Shown here one piece after another: positions 42,961-51,204 of a DNA stretch of 64,000 nt. The stretch lies in the NCBI RefSeq assembly GCF_042682785.1, contig NZ_JBHUIB010000002.1, forward strand, positions 1 to 64,000, written 5' to 3'. The position numbers and the translations under genes were made by a program. This stretch comes from Thalassotalea_F euphylliae (GTDB taxonomy: Bacteria > Pseudomonadota > Gammaproteobacteria > Enterobacterales > Alteromonadaceae). The notes below the pieces were generated by a model that made no database searches, was not told the DNA's origin, and worked only from the letters and a program-made list of their open reading frames with translations. Position 1 is the stretch's first letter. Every line of letters begins with the position of its first letter.

Positions 42961-43842
42961 ATGAAAAAGATACTTACATCCATTTTCGGCTTAGCTGCTT
43001 TGCTAGCATTTACTACTGTTTCAGCAAGTAATGCCATTAATACATCGGCAGTTACGCAACTGATTGAATTAAAAAAGACATCACCCACGTTGCCTGAACA
43101 GCTATTGAATGAACAGCTTCTGGCTAACGGTACTGGTGGCCTGGCGATGTTGCGAGGACGATTTCAAAATGCTGAAAACTTGCAGCATTTCTACGCTTCA
43201 CTCAGTGAAAAAGACTGGGTCGCATTGCAGCAATGTGCAGCATCACTTACTGCCCTTGCATCTGAATTCAATGATTTAAAAGCAAAGTTGACGAAGCTTA
43301 CGGGTGTTTCGCTAAGCGATGTAAAAGCTTATGGCGTTGTTGGCGCGGGTAACACTGCAGCGACGGCGTCACCGAAAGCGATTGTATTGGGTCTGGAGAT
43401 GATATGTGCCTCGGGCGAAGATTCGGTTGATTCTGCGCTCACCCTTGAAAACTATCTGGCCCATGAGCTTGTGCATGTAGTTCAGTATCGGCTTACCACG
43501 AGAACCGATTTCCGTTTCAATCTTCTGGAAATCTCACTGCTGGAAGGGAGTGCCGATTATGTCGCAGATATACTGCTGGATGACGACTACATACTGGATG
43601 ATGCGCGCATAGAGTTTGGTGAAAGGAAGGGTAGTGAACTTTTGGAGTCGTTTGAACCGGTTATGCAGTCATACGATTACGCGCCCTGGTTCTATACACC
43701 TGTGGAAGGTAAGCCGATGGATATGGGGTATTGGGTTGGCTTCAAACTCGCCCAGGCTTTCATCAAAGGTGGAGGCACATTGCTGGAGCTATTGACGCTT
43801 GATGATGCAACAGCAATTTATAGGCGTTCAAACCTAAAATAA
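42961..43842 (+). CDS. Exported gluzincin-like zinc metallopeptidase (DUF2268-like)
   Basis: 293 aa from ATG at 42961, which gives a clean signal peptide (cleavage near VSA-S, 22); the frame is open 126 bases upstream but without a signal. Residues 165-205 hold LAHELVHVVQYR (His168, Glu169, His172) and LEGSADYVAD (Glu195 as third ligand), a gluzincin arrangement. GYWVGFKLAQAFIKGGG follows near the C-terminus, as in DUF2268-type predicted Zn proteases. Likely periplasmic. Its substrate is unknown. It precedes an anchored serine hydrolase gene by 27 bp and probably forms an operon with it. Confidence 0.72.
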   Translation: MKKILTSIFGLAALLAFTTVSASNAINTSAVTQLIELKKTSPTLPEQLLNEQLLANGTGGLAMLRGRFQNAENLQHFYASLSEKDWVALQQCAASLTALASEFNDLKAKLTKLTGVSLSDVKAYGVVGAGNTAATASPKAIVLGLEMICASGEDSVDSALTLENYLAHELVHVVQYRLTTRTDFRFNLLEISLLEGSADYVADILLDDDYILDDARIEFGERKGSELLESFEPVMQSYDYAPWFYTPVEGKPMDMGYWVGFKLAQAFIKGGGTLLELLTLDDATAIYRRSNLK

Positions 43843-43869
43843 CAGTCGATACAAAGTGAGGATTTCAAA

Positions 43870-45126
43870 ATGAAGATACTGAACAAATTGACTAAAGTCG
43901 CATTTGTGTTTGTGCCAGCAGTACTTTGGATACCAGCAGCTTTACTGCTGTCGTTTGAAGGTTTATGGATGACACCTGTTGCGGCACAAAATGACCATAA
44001 AGCGTTTATGACCTACTCGAAACAAGTGATGTCGGATAATTTGATAGGCAATGGTGTTTTGGTGCTTATTGAAGAAGGAAAGGTAGTTGAGCGCCATTAT
44101 CAAAGTGCGGCCTCCGACGATGCGGATAAGGTTCAAGCTGTCAATGGAGACACTTTGTTTCCAGCAGCGTCAATGAGTAAACTTATTGCGGCTTTATCCA
44201 TTCACACCCTGACCCAGCAACAAAAAATAGCGCTTGAAGAGTCAGTTGATACCTATATTACGAGCTGGCGTTTACCTCCCAGTAACTTTAACCATGAGCA
44301 AGTCACAATTGCTCGCTTGTTGAGCCATACGGCTGGGCTGACCGATGGTTTAGGATTTGGTGACTACACAGTAGAAGAAAGCTTGCCCAGTCTAGTTGAG
44401 ACCCTGAATAACCCCCGTAGCTCAAGTGGTGAAAAGCGTCTGGAAGTAGGTATTCAGCCAGGTAGTGAATTTAAGTATTCGGGTGGAAGTTATTTGCTGC
44501 TCGAATTACTTGTAGAAGAAGTTACTGGTGAAAGCTATGAGTCATGGGTTACGCGCAATATTTTGAAGCCAAGAGGTTTAACGCGGTCTCATTTTAATGT
44601 CATTGAATCCTCAGAAAATAGTACACCCGTTTACGATAGTCATGGTCAACAGTTACCTCCATTTCAATATGCTTCATCTGCTGCAACGGCAATGAATACA
44701 TCAGCTAATGATTTAGTTGCATTATTTCAGTCAATTATTGCAGAGCCGCAATTAGTAGAAGCACTGTCTACCACAATGGCGACTGCGATGGGGGCCCCGA
44801 TATGGGGGCTGGGGGCCATGCTATATGCACCTCTAGCAGATGATCGATTTGTCATAGGGCACGATGGCAGCAATGACCCTGCCATCAATACCAGTATCAG
44901 GATAAACCCTGTGTCAGGTGATGCTTATATTGCATTAGTGTCAGGTCATAAGACCTTAGCGTCAGAAATAGGGTTCGAATGGGTGTTGTGGCAAAGCGGT
45001 AAACCAGATTTCATTTTTTTCGACAGAGCAATTAACTCTTCAGTACTGCCCATAGTAGTTGGCTCATTGGGCTGGATAATCTTGCTCGTCGTTTACTTCA
45101 GGGTCACAAAAAGAGCTTCACGATAA
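43870..45126 (+). CDS. Membrane-anchored serine hydrolase (beta-lactamase/PBP-like class C)
   Basis: 418 aa. An N-terminal signal/anchor (about 8-30) is followed by the beta-lactamase class C/esterase fold (about 45-375) with Ser101-Met-Ser-Lys104, tyrosine motif YSGGSY (in place of the usual Tyr-Ser-Asn) and FVIGHDGSN (HxG region). A C-terminal transmembrane segment (about 390-411) ends in a basic tail, so the enzyme is tethered facing the periplasm. Substrate class (peptidase, esterase or penicillin-binding) is open. The stop codon lies in the left arm of a 13-bp inverted repeat. Confidence 0.75.
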   Translation: MKILNKLTKVAFVFVPAVLWIPAALLLSFEGLWMTPVAAQNDHKAFMTYSKQVMSDNLIGNGVLVLIEEGKVVERHYQSAASDDADKVQAVNGDTLFPAASMSKLIAALSIHTLTQQQKIALEESVDTYITSWRLPPSNFNHEQVTIARLLSHTAGLTDGLGFGDYTVEESLPSLVETLNNPRSSSGEKRLEVGIQPGSEFKYSGGSYLLLELLVEEVTGESYESWVTRNILKPRGLTRSHFNVIESSENSTPVYDSHGQQLPPFQYASSAATAMNTSANDLVALFQSIIAEPQLVEALSTTMATAMGAPIWGLGAMLYAPLADDRFVIGHDGSNDPAINTSIRINPVSGDAYIALVSGHKTLASEIGFEWVLWQSGKPDFIFFDRAINSSVLPIVVGSLGWIILLVVYFRVTKRASR

Positions 45127-45171
45127 CAGCGTTACAGCCGGTTTATTCAGACAACTCAGTTATCGTGAAGC
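45115..45171 (+). repeat. 13-bp inverted repeat spanning a stop codon
   Basis: GCTTCACGATAAC (45115-45127) and GTTATCGTGAAGC (45159-45171) are perfect inverted copies with a 31-nt spacer. The left arm contains the serine hydrolase stop TAA. There is no T run, so it is not a classical terminator; it may stabilise the mRNA end or bind protein. Confidence 0.55.
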
Positions 45172-45193
45172 GAACTGCTAAAGCAAACAGACT

Positions 45194-45210
45194 ACCAACT
45201 CAGAGTTGGT
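45194..45210. promoter_or_regulatory. 17-bp palindrome upstream of the glutathionyl-hydroquinone reductase gene
   Basis: ACCAACTCAGAGTTGGT is a perfect odd-centred palindrome ending 21 bases before the next ATG, and about 10 bases before its ribosome site AGGAGAA. It could be an operator or an mRNA hairpin masking translation. Role inferred only from position. Confidence 0.4.
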
Positions 45211-45231
45211 TCATTAAATAGGAGAACTGCC

Positions 45232-46185
45232 ATGTTAGTTAAAGGTGTGTGGAAAGAAAATTGGCAGCCCGTTCAGTCAAAAGACGAACAGGGTAGGTTT
45301 ATTCGACAATCGTCTTCATTTCGCAATTGGATTACGCCCGATGGCTCTGCAGGTTCTACTGGGGTTGGTGGTTTTAAAGCAGAGCGAAATCGTTATCACT
45401 TATACGTTGCTTACATTTGCCCATGGGCAAGTAGGACGTTGATGGTGAGGGCTCTAAAAGGCCTAGAGGATATTATTTCAGTTACCGTGGTGAACCCTAA
45501 ATTAGGTGACCAAGGATGGCAATTTGGCGGATTTTCCGAGAGTGAGTCCGACCCATTCAATAACGTTGCTTTCATGCATGAGATTTACTCTAAAGTTGAC
45601 CCAGAATTCACTGGGCGTGCCACAGTGCCGGTATTGTGGGATAAGAAGAACCAGACCATCGTCAACAATGAATCCGCTGATATCGTAAGAATGCTAAACT
45701 CAGCCTTTGCCGTTATGATTGATAAAGGGCCTGATTTGTCTCCGTCTCACTTGCAAGCTGACATCGATGCGTTGAACGAGTACATGTACAAAAGCCTTAA
45801 TAACGGGGTTTATCAGGCGGGGTTTGCCACTTCACAGCAGGCATACGATGAAGCGTATCGCAACGTGTTTTCAGCGTTAGATGAGCTAGAGGCACGCCTC
45901 TCGGATGGAAGGGATTACTTGCATGGAAGCGATCTCACAGAGTCAGATATTCGCCTATTTGTCACCTTGATAAGGTTTGATGCTGCTTACCACGGGCTGT
46001 TTAAGTGTAATCGCAATCTAATCAGAGATATGCCTGGGCTATTTCATTATATGAATCGCATTTTTAACATCCCCAGCATAGCCACAACAGTCAATATCGA
46101 GCACATAAAGGCAGGTTATTACTCAATAAAGACACTCAATCCTAACGGTATTGTGCCTATTGGGCCTTCAACAAATTTTGACTAA
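45232..46185 (+). CDS. Glutathionyl-hydroquinone reductase (omega-class GST)
   Basis: 317 aa. The N-terminal RFIRQSSSFRNWI and then YHLYVAYICPWASRT, with catalytic Cys63, are diagnostic of the YqjG/PcpF/ECM4 family, followed by the all-helical C-terminal GST domain. It reduces glutathionyl-hydroquinones formed from quinones, releasing hydroquinone. AGGAGAA gives a strong ribosome site. It stands alone with a palindrome upstream. The redox/quinone theme agrees with the nearby pirin and FMN reductase genes. Confidence 0.93.
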   Translation: MLVKGVWKENWQPVQSKDEQGRFIRQSSSFRNWITPDGSAGSTGVGGFKAERNRYHLYVAYICPWASRTLMVRALKGLEDIISVTVVNPKLGDQGWQFGGFSESESDPFNNVAFMHEIYSKVDPEFTGRATVPVLWDKKNQTIVNNESADIVRMLNSAFAVMIDKGPDLSPSHLQADIDALNEYMYKSLNNGVYQAGFATSQQAYDEAYRNVFSALDELEARLSDGRDYLHGSDLTESDIRLFVTLIRFDAAYHGLFKCNRNLIRDMPGLFHYMNRIFNIPSIATTVNIEHIKAGYYSIKTLNPNGIVPIGPSTNFD

Positions 46186-46285
46186 GTGTCTGATTTTTAT
46201 GAACTGACGCATGGCTGACGCAACAATGTCGTCACCGAGAGTTCGCAGTTGTTACTAATTTTCATTCCGCAGAGACAGAGAGCTG

Positions 46286-46723
46286 ATGATTGTTAAGAAA
46301 CTACGAGAAAAGAAATACTGGTCACAGGAGCAGCTAGCGAATATGGCCGGGCTTAGTTTGAGGACGATTCAAAGAGTTGAAGCTGGCAATCCTGCCAGTC
46401 AAGAAACGCTTAAGTCATTAGCCTCTGTTTTTGAAATTGATGTTTCTAAACTTACAGAGAGATTGAAAATGATAGATAAAAAATCTGAAGATTGGCAATC
46501 AGTGCCATTGTGGGTGTCTTTCGGGCTTCTGGGCTTTAAAGAGAGGAAACCGGCCATCTTAAGTGTTGTACTGCTGCTTTTTTGTGGCGCAGCGTTTTAT
46601 TTAAACGGTGGTTGGGGCGACACTGCTGCACTGTCGGCAGTAACCTGGCTCAGCCTGTACCTGATAGCGACAGGCTGGTTTGCTGCTGCGGTTCATTGGG
46701 TAGACAAAAAAAGGATGTGGTAA
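46286..46723 (+). CDS. XRE-family helix-turn-helix membrane protein
   Basis: 145 aa. Residues 1-55 are an XRE/Cro-type HTH (LREKKYWSQEQLANMAGLSLRTIQRVEAGN). Residues 90-140 hold two transmembrane helices, so the regulator is tethered to the inner membrane. Similar HTH-plus-2TM proteins occur in marine gammaproteobacteria. The target is unknown. A terminator follows. Confidence 0.75.
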   Translation: MIVKKLREKKYWSQEQLANMAGLSLRTIQRVEAGNPASQETLKSLASVFEIDVSKLTERLKMIDKKSEDWQSVPLWVSFGLLGFKERKPAILSVVLLLFCGAAFYLNGGWGDTAALSAVTWLSLYLIATGWFAAAVHWVDKKRMW

Positions 46724-46752
46724 AGACTCATACTGAACCTAAACATACGTTT

Positions 46753-46786
46753 AAATCGCTCCGGTAAAATCGGGACGATTTTTTTG
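46753..46786 (+). terminator. Terminator after the XRE membrane regulator gene
   Basis: Imperfect stem AAATCG...CGATTT (46753-46758 and 46776-46781) with inner TCC/GGA pairing, followed by a T run to about 46785. Confidence 0.6.
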
Positions 46787-46920
46787 AAGGGCTTTTCTTG
46801 CTTCCAGGCAGTTGTCGAAACTTGAACTATCTGCAATTGAAAAAGTACGCAATGTGAATTCCTGTTTGATTTTTCAAAATATGATCAGTCACCGATATCA
46901 ACTAAATGAGTATGAAGTAA

Positions 46921-48159
46921 ATGCAGAATTTTCGTTTTATGATTTTAATCATTGCATTGGGTCTTTCGTTGGGCGGGTGCGGTGTAGTGAACAAAGTGCG
47001 CTTGATGAATGCCAACAACGACCTGAAGCCAGTATGGAAAGAGTCTCATTCCGTTGCCAAGCCAGACGCTGACTATGTTTACGCCAAGCCCTATATCTAC
47101 GCTTCTATTGATGGCGTGTCAAAACTAAAGTTTCTTATCGATACTGGCTCTTCAATCTCGATGCTGTTTGACACTCCAAACGTGAAGACGTTGCAGTTAA
47201 CGCAAGGATACGAGCTGAAGGTTGGTGGTTTCGGAGGGCACGAGTATTCTACTGCGTTCCAGACCGAAGTGAATGCGCTAATCGTCGATAACATTGCTTT
47301 TGACAATGTCAATTTCGGTTATATTCCACTTTCAAAAACGCAATTTTTTATCCGCCCAGACCAGGCAGGGTTTGATGGCGTCATCGGCAATGATATTTTA
47401 AAGGGACTGGTTTGGCATTTCGATAGAGATGTAAATCAGGTTTCTGTTTACAAACAACTGCCTGAATCGTTAGCTGACAAAGACCCTGTCTGGGTGCCGT
47501 TTGATACGTTTTTCGGAAAAATAAGCTTCCCCGTTAAGATTACTTTTTCTGACCATGTTTTAGAGCGCGATGTCATCCTAGACACCGGAAGTAGATATCA
47601 CATGAGCATCAATGATGCTTACTTTGATGGTGATAAGGTTCTTCCTAGTCCTGTAATACGGTCAGCTGGATATAGCCTCAGTGGAATGGCTTTACACGTC
47701 AAAGCTAACACGCCACTCGTAGAAGTCGGCAGTCTTACGTTTTCAAATGTACTGACCAATATTATTGACGAAGAAGAAGACGATTTCTGGACGCTCGGAA
47801 GTGCCTTATTGAGCCAATACGAAATTATTGTTGATTATCCGAATATGCAATTGGGTTTCGTGACACGTGAAGGTCATACCTTTAAAAGCCAGCACAATTT
47901 ATTAGGGTTAGAATTGAGAAAACTGCAAAATGGAAACTTTATCGTTGGATACACGTCTCCAGACCAGCCAGCACAAGCTCTGAATTTTAGCATCGGTACG
48001 GAAATCAGTTCGATTAATGGAATAAAGTCGCAAGAGATTACTGTCGATGAGTGGCTTGATATGGCATCAAAGGTAGGGGAGTTCGAGTTTTGTCTTCACC
48101 TCCGTGCTGAATGTAAAAAAGTCACATCTAATCTGTTACCCGGATTGTCAATGCAGTGA
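46921..48159 (+). CDS. Lipoprotein with two retropepsin-like halves and C-terminal PDZ-like domain
   Basis: 412 aa. The signal ends in a lipobox SLGGC (Cys20). FLIDTGSS (Asp74) and VILDTGS (Asp221) are two separate aspartic-protease motifs, each starting a beta domain of about 120 residues; FDGVIGNDIL (151-160) is the typical partner strand. The C-terminal 90 residues (QPAQALNFSIGTEISSINGI onward) look like a PDZ domain. Most bacterial retropepsin-like proteins carry one DTG and dimerise; this one has both halves in one chain. Probably attached to the outer membrane, periplasmic. Substrate unknown. Monocistronic. Confidence 0.75.
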   Translation: MQNFRFMILIIALGLSLGGCGVVNKVRLMNANNDLKPVWKESHSVAKPDADYVYAKPYIYASIDGVSKLKFLIDTGSSISMLFDTPNVKTLQLTQGYELKVGGFGGHEYSTAFQTEVNALIVDNIAFDNVNFGYIPLSKTQFFIRPDQAGFDGVIGNDILKGLVWHFDRDVNQVSVYKQLPESLADKDPVWVPFDTFFGKISFPVKITFSDHVLERDVILDTGSRYHMSINDAYFDGDKVLPSPVIRSAGYSLSGMALHVKANTPLVEVGSLTFSNVLTNIIDEEEDDFWTLGSALLSQYEIIVDYPNMQLGFVTREGHTFKSQHNLLGLELRKLQNGNFIVGYTSPDQPAQALNFSIGTEISSINGIKSQEITVDEWLDMASKVGEFEFCLHLRAECKKVTSNLLPGLSMQ

Positions 48160-48521
48160 TTCATGAGTCATCCAATATTGATGACCTTGGAAAATAGTTA
48201 TCTGAAACTCCTGGCCGAATAACAGGTGAGTGCATCTTGGACGGTACTATCGAGAGGAGTTCTTACCCAACGTTCATCGGTCTTCAATTAGCGACAAATT
48301 AGCCTTCCGGGTTTGAAAAACTCGGCAGGATACCGCTCGAACTAATTCTATTTTCATCGATTACAGCTATTTAGTGACATGGCTGCTTTAACACTTTTCA
48401 GCTTGTTGAACCACGCAATCAAACATCGGAACGATGTGCAAAGAAACCCATACGCTGAGTAAATTTTGGTCTATTGGTTTTCGCTAAAGTGATCTTGTCT
48501 TAATTATATAAGGGTGACGAC
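48160..48521. other. Non-coding gap before the NmrA gene
   Basis: About 360 bp with no supported gene. A small hairpin GTCATC/GATGAC (48167-48172, 48180-48185) follows the upstream stop but lacks a T run. AAGGGTGA (48510-48517) is the ribosome site of the next gene. Nothing else stands out. Confidence 0.5.
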
Positions 48522-49361
48522 TTGATGAAACAAACTACAAATAAATATCTGGTAATCGGCGCAACAGGTAAAACGGGTGCGCGAGTACATAGAAAACTTA
48601 ATGAACTAGGTTCGGATGTAAAAGGTGCAAACCGAAATGGTGAAATTCATTTTGATTGGCGAGCTCCTGAAACTTGGGCCGCATCACTGATTGGTGTAGA
48701 TGCTGTCTATTTAACTTACTACCCTGATCTCGCGATCCCTGAAGCACCTGATGACATTGCCAAGTTCTGTGCACTGGCTAGAATAAGGGGCGTTAAACAT
48801 ATTACGCTGTTATCTGGTCGTGGTGAGCCTGCTGCTCAAGTTTGTGAGGAGATTGTGAAAACTTCGGGGCTAAATTGGACGATAGTAAGAGCGAGTTGGT
48901 TTAATCAGAATTTTAGTGAAGGTATGTTTCGTGATTTTATCGAAGCAGGTGACATTGCATTGCCCGTTGGGCTGGTTACAGAACCGTTCATCGATGTTGG
49001 CGACATCTGTGACGTGGTGGTCGCGTCTTTGTTAGACCCCAAACACAACGGTCACTTGTATGAGGTAACAGGTCCGGAATTGCTGAGTTTTTCACAACTG
49101 GCTGAGACCTTTACTGAGGTACTTCAACGCCCTGTGCACTTTACTCAGGTGACCCTTGATGAGTTTGTTTCCACTATGCAAAACAGCGGTGTTGATCCGA
49201 AGGCTATTGAAATGCTGAGGTATCTATTTACAGAAGTGCTGGATGGTAGAAACGAACAGACCTCCGATGGTGTGGAGCGTGCATTGGGACGACCAGCAAA
49301 GCAGTTTAAAGACTTTATCGTTGATAATGTTGAGGCATTTACTGGAGTTCAGCATGGGTGA
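48522..49361 (+). CDS. NmrA-like NAD(P)-binding oxidoreductase
   Basis: 279 aa, Rossmann fold: VIGATGKTGARVHRKL (13-28) is the glycine-rich NAD(P) loop. It is followed by an atypical-SDR/NmrA layout with VKHITLLSGRGEPAAQ, WTIVRASWFNQNFSEG and PFIDVGDICDVVVASL. Members are quinone reductases, redox sensors or small-molecule reductases. It overlaps the DUF1772 gene by 8 bp, so they are translationally coupled. An AraC regulator gene follows on the same strand. Confidence 0.85.
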   Translation: MMKQTTNKYLVIGATGKTGARVHRKLNELGSDVKGANRNGEIHFDWRAPETWAASLIGVDAVYLTYYPDLAIPEAPDDIAKFCALARIRGVKHITLLSGRGEPAAQVCEEIVKTSGLNWTIVRASWFNQNFSEGMFRDFIEAGDIALPVGLVTEPFIDVGDICDVVVASLLDPKHNGHLYEVTGPELLSFSQLAETFTEVLQRPVHFTQVTLDEFVSTMQNSGVDPKAIEMLRYLFTEVLDGRNEQTSDGVERALGRPAKQFKDFIVDNVEAFTGVQHG

Positions 49362-49791
49362 TACAAGCTTAATTGCGATAGTTGAAGCGCTGCTTCAACT
49401 ATCGATGATAATCATGGTGGGCTTGTACTTTACTTTCAGCAACACAGTTATGCTGGCGTTATCGACGCGGCGTGATGGTGCAAATACGATGATAGAAATT
49501 AACAGGCAGATCCTGAATCCGCTTTTTTTAGCCTGTTTTTTCTTATCAGGTTTTGCAGGTCTGTACTTCTTTGTGTCTCATTCAGGTTTTCAGTCGATTG
49601 CGGGCCTGGTTTTTGTCATTGGCACAACGTTGGTCACAGCCGTTTACAATGTCCCGTTGAATAACAGACTTAGAGACGCATCAAAAGATACCTTGCCTCA
49701 CGTTTGGCAAGCCTATCTTGCTAAGTGGGTGTTCTGGAATCATGTGAGAACCGCTAGTGCGGTTAGCTCAGGTTTTTTCATATCTGTTTAA
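49354..49791 (+). CDS. DUF1772 (anthrone oxygenase-like) membrane protein
   Basis: 145 aa from ATG at 49354 (MGDTSLIAIVEA), inside the end of the NmrA gene; the frame is open further upstream but that part is only the NmrA gene in another frame. Four transmembrane helices and the VYNVPLNNRLRD motif (about 98-109) are diagnostic of DUF1772. Homologues include anthrone oxygenases, but most bacterial ones are uncharacterised. Paired with NmrA and an AraC regulator, a recurring module. Confidence 0.8.
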   Translation: MGDTSLIAIVEALLQLSMIIMVGLYFTFSNTVMLALSTRRDGANTMIEINRQILNPLFLACFFLSGFAGLYFFVSHSGFQSIAGLVFVIGTTLVTAVYNVPLNNRLRDASKDTLPHVWQAYLAKWVFWNHVRTASAVSSGFFISV

Positions 49792-49989
49792 TCTTGTCAA
49801 GGCCAAGATTTTAAAAGGGGCTGTCAATTTTGGTGAGTAAATAGTAAGTGTTGAAGTAAGAGTGCTAGCGGAACAACCGCTCGAATCTTTTGTAGGGAGG
49901 CGTGTTCTTGGCAAGCTGTTTATTTTGTTGAATGATGCTAATCTTTTTCTCAAGCCTGTTTTATCTGAGCGTCAAAGGACAGCGAAGCG

Positions 49990-50961
49990 ATGAGTTTTGA
50001 CTACAAAAACCGAATCAATGCCACAATCAAAGACGAGCCAATTGGTAAGTTGTTAGATAGCCTGCGCATGGAAAGTGCTTTTTTCACCCAGTCTGCTCTA
50101 AAAAAACCATGGGCACTTAGTATGCCGCCAATGAGCAATTGCATGATGTATCACATCGTTGTAGACGGGAGTGCGTTGTTTCATTTAGGTGACACTGAAA
50201 TTCAGCTCCATAGCGGGGACTTTATTCTTTTTCCTAAAGGGGAGGGGCATACGTTAAGTGATGGCCGTTGTATTGCCTATACACCGTTAAGCGAATTACC
50301 CATACAAGCCGTAACGGAACGTTATGAAACACTGGATTTTGGTGGGGCTGGTGCGCGTACAGATATGGTCTGTGGGGTTTTACTTTTTCAGCATCCTTTA
50401 GCAATTAAGCTTCTGGGGGTTCTACCATCCTATATTGTGATTCGCCGAGATGCTGAAACGTCCAGCAATATTATCGGCAATATTAGTAGCTTACTCAAAG
50501 CTGAAACAAACAATATCGGGGTGGGCGCCGAGGGCGTTATTGCCCGTCTTTCTGATATATTAGTGATAACTGCTATGCGCCAATATTTACTCGAACTTAA
50601 CGATGAAAAAGTGGGATGGCTGGGGGCATTGGAGGATGACCGAATTGGTAATGCGCTAAAGATCATTCATGAAACTCCCGATCATCATTGGTCTTTGGAA
50701 GAAATTGCGCAGAAAGTCGGTATGTCACGAACGAGCTTCGCACAACAATTCAAACGATTAGTGGGCAATACGCCTATGGAGTATCTAACTGAGTGGAGAA
50801 TGTCGTTGGCTTATTCAAAGTTACAATTATCCAAAGATTCCATATTAGCTATCGCACTGGATATAGGCTATCAGTCGGAGGCTGCATTTTCTCGGGCATT
50901 TAAAAAGGTTATTGGTCAAAGTCCAAATGAAATAAGAAAGGCTTATCAAACATCTTTTTGA
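49990..50961 (+). CDS. AraC family regulator with cupin sensor domain
   Basis: 323 aa. The N-terminal AraC-type cupin (about 10-190, including HLGDTEIQLHSGDFILFPKGEGHTL) is followed by a C-terminal double HTH (about 220-320: WSLEEIAQKVGMSRTSFAQQFKRLVG and ILAIALDIGYQSEAAFSRAFKKVIG). It likely controls the NmrA-DUF1772 pair just upstream on the same strand (198-bp gap). AAGGACA is the ribosome site. Its stop abuts, base to base, the stop of a remnant frame on the opposite strand. Confidence 0.87.
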   Translation: MSFDYKNRINATIKDEPIGKLLDSLRMESAFFTQSALKKPWALSMPPMSNCMMYHIVVDGSALFHLGDTEIQLHSGDFILFPKGEGHTLSDGRCIAYTPLSELPIQAVTERYETLDFGGAGARTDMVCGVLLFQHPLAIKLLGVLPSYIVIRRDAETSSNIIGNISSLLKAETNNIGVGAEGVIARLSDILVITAMRQYLLELNDEKVGWLGALEDDRIGNALKIIHETPDHHWSLEEIAQKVGMSRTSFAQQFKRLVGNTPMEYLTEWRMSLAYSKLQLSKDSILAIALDIGYQSEAAFSRAFKKVIGQSPNEIRKAYQTSF

Positions 50962-51204
50962 TTAGATAAGTTCAATGAGAAGGTTTAAGTGCTGGTCGGC
51001 TTGGTAAATCATTGCTTCGCTTAGATGCTCAGATATCACTTCACCATACATATCTCTTGCTTCAGCCATTTTCAGGTTTTTCAAAAATTTTGGTGAGATC
51101 ACAGACTCGCTTTTCAAATATCTGAAAATGGCACTGAATTTTCGTTCACAAACAAATTCGAAGTGAGCAGTGGATATACGCTCTATGTTGTTAATCAGAG
51201 ATTT
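50962..51204 (-). pseudogene. Unrecognised gene remnant lacking a start
   Basis: On the minus strand 80 codons stay open from 51204 to a TAA at 50964-50962, with no ATG, GTG or TTG at the 5' end. The translation looks protein-like: HFEFVCERKFSAIFRYLKSE, then MAEARDMYGEVISEHLSEAM, then LNLLIELI, with amphipathic helices and balanced charge. It seems to be the 3' end of a gene whose front has been lost. Its stop directly meets the AraC gene stop. A short real ORF from the internal ATG (about 34 residues) cannot be excluded. Family unknown. Confidence 0.35.

Noticed and set aside
45115..45171. Inverted repeat considered as a third attC site
   Set aside because: Too short (57 bp) and lacks the AGCCCCTT...GGGG arm shared by the two clear attC sites; kept only as an inverted repeat.
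46812..47072. 86-codon open frame overlapping the start of the aspartic-protease-like lipoprotein
   Set aside because: Alternate frame of a gene with a clear lipoprotein signal.
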